Both the position numbers and the translations under genes were made by a program. A model generated the notes under the pieces. It saw only the letters and a list, made by a program, of their open reading frames with translations. It searched no databases and was not told the DNA's origin. From Pseudomonadota bacterium (GTDB lineage: Bacteria; Desulfobacterota; Binatia; UBA9968), in the NCBI GenBank assembly GCA_021324155.1, contig JAJPJQ010000045.1, forward strand, positions 1 through 64,000: a stretch of DNA of 64,000 bases. The letters are read 5' to 3'. Positions 63,373 through 64,000 of this stretch are shown here, in pieces (within the stretch, counting starts at the first letter, position 1; every line of letters begins with the position of its first letter).

Positions 63373-64000
63373 TCAGTCCTTCTTGATCGCGTGCCCGCCG
63401 AATTCGTGGCGCATCATCGCGAGCAGCTTATCGCTGAACGAATCCGTGTCGCGCGAGCGCAGCCGCTCGAGCAGCGACAGCGTAATAACGGGGGCGAACA
63501 CATCGAGGTCGACGGCCTCGAAGGCCGTCCAGCGTCCCTCGCCGGAGTCGTCGACATAAGGCTTGATGCCCGTAAGCGCCGGATTGTCCTTGAGGCCTTC
63601 CGCGATCAGATCGAGCAACCACGAGCGCACGACGCTGCCGGTGCGCCAGATCTCAGAGACCTGGTGCAAGTCGATATTGAATTCTTTTTTCCGCTGTATG
63701 ATCGCGAATCCTTCGGCATACGCCTGCATCATGCCGTACTCGATGCCATTGTGGATCATTTTGACGAAGTGGCCGGCGCCGCTCGGCCCGACGTGGCCCC
63801 AACCTTGATCGTGCGCCGGCGCGAGCGTTTGAAAAATCGGCGTCAGCCGCTCGACGGGCGCGCGCGCGCCGCCGATCATCAGGCTGTAGCCTTCCTTGAG
63901 ACCCCAGATGCCGCCGCTCGTGCCGCAGTCGATGTAATCGATGCCTGAGGCGATCAGATCTTCGGCCCGGCGCATCGTATCCTTATAGTTGCTGTTGCCG
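63373..64000 (-). CDS. gnd: 6-phosphogluconate dehydrogenase, decarboxylating, 5' end outside window (partial)
   Basis: The last 209 residues or so of a short-form 6-phosphogluconate dehydrogenase (GndA-like, about 300 residues in full). GIDYIDCGTSGGIWGLKEGY, GPSGAGHFVKMIHNGIEYGMMQAYAEG (about 75-101 of the visible part, with the catalytic Lys and the following His-Asn) and DDSGEGRWT are conserved. The visible part continues beyond the window on the minus strand. It heads the pentose phosphate operon gnd-zwf-glk-pgl. Confidence 0.93.
   Translation of the reverse strand, partial: GNSNYKDTMRRAEDLIASGIDYIDCGTSGGIWGLKEGYSLMIGGARAPVERLTPIFQTLAPAHDQGWGHVGPSGAGHFVKMIHNGIEYGMMQAYAEGFAIIQRKKEFNIDLHQVSEIWRTGSVVRSWLLDLIAEGLKDNPALTGIKPYVDDSGEGRWTAFEAVDLDVFAPVITLSLLERLRSRDTDSFSDKLLAMMRHEFGGHAIKKD

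Noticed and set aside
1-64000. CRISPR arrays, prophage or transposase genes
   Set aside because: No regularly spaced direct repeats, integrase, transposase or phage structural genes were seen. The only repeats are the degenerate intergenic family described above.

Overview
The window is a GC-rich, densely packed chromosomal segment of a free-living, aerobically respiring bacterium. No rRNA, tRNA, phage, transposase gene or CRISPR array was seen. The gene mix includes many NMT1-like and other solute-binding proteins, paired MmgE/PrpD proteins, an aa3-type oxidase, a CysO/CysM cysteine route, a dnaE2 mutasome, SxtJ-type genes and selenoproteins. It resembles uncultured soil or groundwater lineages such as Binatota, Rokubacteria/Methylomirabilota or Tectomicrobia. 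That placement is an inference from content and is not secure.

Layout. 0-2 kb: the end of an aspartate dehydrogenase and an amidohydrolase. 1.9-8.7 kb (minus strand): a cytochrome c oxidase operon (ctaC-ctaD-ctaA-ctaB, a small membrane protein, two subunit III genes, subunit IV, DUF420). 8.7-15 kb: CopD-like protein, gamma-glutamyltransferase, a putative metallopeptidase lipoprotein, a solute-binding protein, VOC protein, MscS and a GDT1-like protein. 15.0-20.5 kb (minus): an SOS mutagenesis unit of an XRE-type LexA-like repressor, ImuB, DnaE2 and UdgX, headed by a palindromic operator. 20.6-27.4 kb: a SAM-I riboswitch with terminator controls moeB-thrC. After an opposite-strand S8-type peptidase come cysO, cysM and a NIL-domain gene. 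27-46 kb: an acyl-CoA ligase, ABC transport parts, a sigma/anti-sigma pair, TatA, two PrpD proteins, an MFS carrier, a complete Fe3+-type ABC transporter, a CAAX-like protease, an SDR and a methyltransferase. 46-50.3 kb: a selenocysteine peroxiredoxin, then an SGNH hydrolase, carbamoyltransferase, SxtJ and DUF5989 group. 50.5-51.7 kb: bolA, grxD, a selenocysteine ArsC/Spx-like protein and a small basic protein. 51.8-54.8 kb: a KaiC-type ATPase, a receiver-KaiC fusion and a receiver-kinase lacking the usual phospho-acceptor His. 54.9-58.9 kb: a sugar-type ABC transporter. 60-64 kb (minus): gnd-zwf-glk-pgl, the oxidative pentose phosphate pathway.

The most striking observation is two genes interrupted by in-frame TGA exactly where their families carry the catalytic Cys of a CxxC motif. 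Each TGA is followed by a hairpin with the same AGUU loop. The simplest reading is UGA-encoded selenocysteine. Elsewhere in the window TGA is an ordinary stop, for example in several 4-base ATGA or GTGA gene overlaps.

A second theme is a family of degenerate intergenic repeats built from phrases such as TTTCAGGTTT or TTTCGAGTTT. They occur at least five times, and in several cases the stop codon of the adjoining gene lies inside the repeat.
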